From Hyphomicrobiales bacterium (lineage in GTDB: Bacteria > Pseudomonadota > Alphaproteobacteria > Rhizobiales > Rhizobiaceae): 64,000 nucleotides of DNA. The stretch's first letter is position 1, and the number at the start of each line of letters is the position of its first letter. The DNA lies in the NCBI GenBank assembly GCA_011087605.1, contig JAALLE010000002.1:1-64000 (forward strand), given 5' to 3'. Shown in pieces: positions 63,205-64,000 of this stretch. Under the pieces are notes generated by a model. It saw only the letters and a program-made list of their open reading frames with translations. It was not told where the DNA came from and ran no database searches. The position numbers and the translations under genes were made by a program.

Positions 63205-64000
63205 TTACTCGTTAAATGTCCAGGAATCAGATGCTGGTGATCCCTTTGGTCGCGTTGCAAGCTTAGGTCGGTTGATCCATTGGCCGCATCCTGGTTGGGC
63301 GAAAAATTCATCGTTCCGCATCAACAACTTTCCTCTCAGTAGAACAGCCACCGGCCAGCCCTGAATCTTGCGGCCTTCCCAGGGATTATAACCGACATTG
63401 TCATGCAAATCGTTGGGTTCGTAGGTTTGCGATTTGTCAGGATCCCAGATCGTAATATCAGCATCCATTCCCACCTCGATGCGGCCTTTTCGAGGCAGTC
63501 CGTAGAGCTCGGCTGGCGCAGTAGCTGTTAATTTTGCAAAAGCTTCGGGTCCCAAATTTTCGTTGCTCACCATCGCATCAAACAGGATTGGCAAACGGGT
63601 TTCCAAACCCGGCAGACCATTAGCGATTTGATGAAATCCGGCGTTCGGGCCAGCAGATAACTTGCCCGTGGTGTCATATCGGTAGGGTGCATGATCTGAG
63701 GAAATAAGTTGCAGCACACCCTCATCCAGAGCTTTCCAAAGAGCCTGCTGATCTTTCGTCTCGCGCTGTGGTGGCGAACACATCCACTTAGCACCCTCCA
63801 AACCCGGCCTGTCGAGAACCGCATCAGTCATGAACAGGTAATGGGTGCAGGTTTCCGCCCAGACCGGTGCACCGTGGGCCCGTGCGGCACCGACGATGGC
63901 AGCGCCCTCAAGGGTGGAAACATGAAATATCATCACCGGTTGATCGAGAAATTCCGCAAACCGGCACATCCGTTCGATGGCCTCAATCTCGGCCATTCTG
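63205..64000 (-). CDS. Hydantoinase/dihydropyrimidinase family amidohydrolase (5' partial at window end)
   Basis: The last ~265 residues of a cyclic amide hydrolase; the gene continues past the right edge because the frame is open across 64000. Metal ligands: His in VMIFHVSTLEGAA, Tyr/His in ETCTHYLFMTD, and Asp in ISSDHAPYRYDTTGKL. PAELYGLPRKGRIEVGMDADITIWDP closes the barrel. Substrate: hydantoins, dihydropyrimidines or allantoin. Four bases separate it from the VOC gene, so it starts this operon or lies within it. Confidence 0.9.
   Translation of the reverse strand, partial: RMAEIEAIERMCRFAEFLDQPVMIFHVSTLEGAAIVGAARAHGAPVWAETCTHYLFMTDAVLDRPGLEGAKWMCSPPQRETKDQQALWKALDEGVLQLISSDHAPYRYDTTGKLSAGPNAGFHQIANGLPGLETRLPILFDAMVSNENLGPEAFAKLTATAPAELYGLPRKGRIEVGMDADITIWDPDKSQTYEPNDLHDNVGYNPWEGRKIQGWPVAVLLRGKLLMRNDEFFAQPGCGQWINRPKLATRPKGSPASDSWTFNE

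Noticed and set aside
1-64000. Mobile elements, phage genes or genomic-island borders
   Set aside because: No transposase, integrase, phage gene, tRNA-linked direct repeats or inverted terminal repeats were seen.

Overview
The window looks like chromosome from an alphaproteobacterium, most likely Hyphomicrobiales (Rhizobiales) and plausibly marine. The clearest sign is the block at 53958-61107: DUF985 cupin, gloB, methyltransferase, hisC, tyrC, DUF2125, ChaC-type cyclotransferase, small hypothetical gene, plsC. From memory this order is typical of that order of bacteria. GTTC-N7-GTTC LexA-type boxes, a DUF1185 protein, a two-subunit aconitase X and a choline-sulfatase also fit. G+C looks slightly above 50 percent by eye (not computed). 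I saw no rRNA, tRNA, CRISPR, phage or insertion sequence, and no gene-free stretch longer than about 220 bases.

Region 1 (1-13006) is catabolic and transport DNA. A branched-chain-amino-acid-type ABC operon (livH fragment, livM, livG, livF) runs on through a third, degenerate ABC ATPase into a cupin, a Gfo/Idh/MocA dehydrogenase and an SDR. Next, a choline-sulfatase gene (minus) faces a polar-amino-acid ABC transporter operon (plus), which leads to a class IV aminotransferase, a GntR/FadR regulator and a methyltransferase. The intergenic promoter carries a perfect GntR-like palindrome.

Region 2 (13056-21239): two glutathione-transferase-like proteins, a 680-residue flavin/Fe-S N-demethylase-like oxidoreductase, aconitase X small and large subunits, a peptidase T gene broken by an in-frame amber codon, and an enolase-superfamily enzyme. 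Together these suggest use of N-methylated or hydroxylated proline-like compounds.

Region 3 (21275-40203) is rich in signalling genes: three class III nucleotide cyclases with TPR tails (one frameshifted in an A8 run), a DEAD-box helicase, a DM13 protein, a cytochrome P460, an AraC regulator, and a two-gene unit made of a 1390-residue DUF4347/cadherin-like surface protein overlapping a membrane PAS-GGDEF-GGDEF-EAL protein. All catalytic motifs of the latter look degraded, so a LapD-like c-di-GMP receptor is the main hypothesis.

Region 4 (40392-53955): a flavin monooxygenase, then a LysR gene diverging from a five-gene oxidative operon (DUF1185, alpha/beta hydrolase, flavin reductase, luciferase-like monooxygenase, aldehyde dehydrogenase) across a perfect 19-bp palindrome. 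A degenerate SGNH-like exported protein, a DegT aminotransferase coupled to an M32 carboxypeptidase, and a PAS-GGDEF-EAL phosphodiesterase follow.

Region 5 (53958-61107) is the core housekeeping block. It contains a small unknown gene preceded by two GTTC-N7-GTTC boxes, hence probably SOS-controlled. Region 6 (61212-64000) is catabolic: a DHDPS-family lyase, an Asp/Glu/hydantoin racemase, a VOC protein and a truncated hydantoinase/dihydropyrimidinase-family gene.
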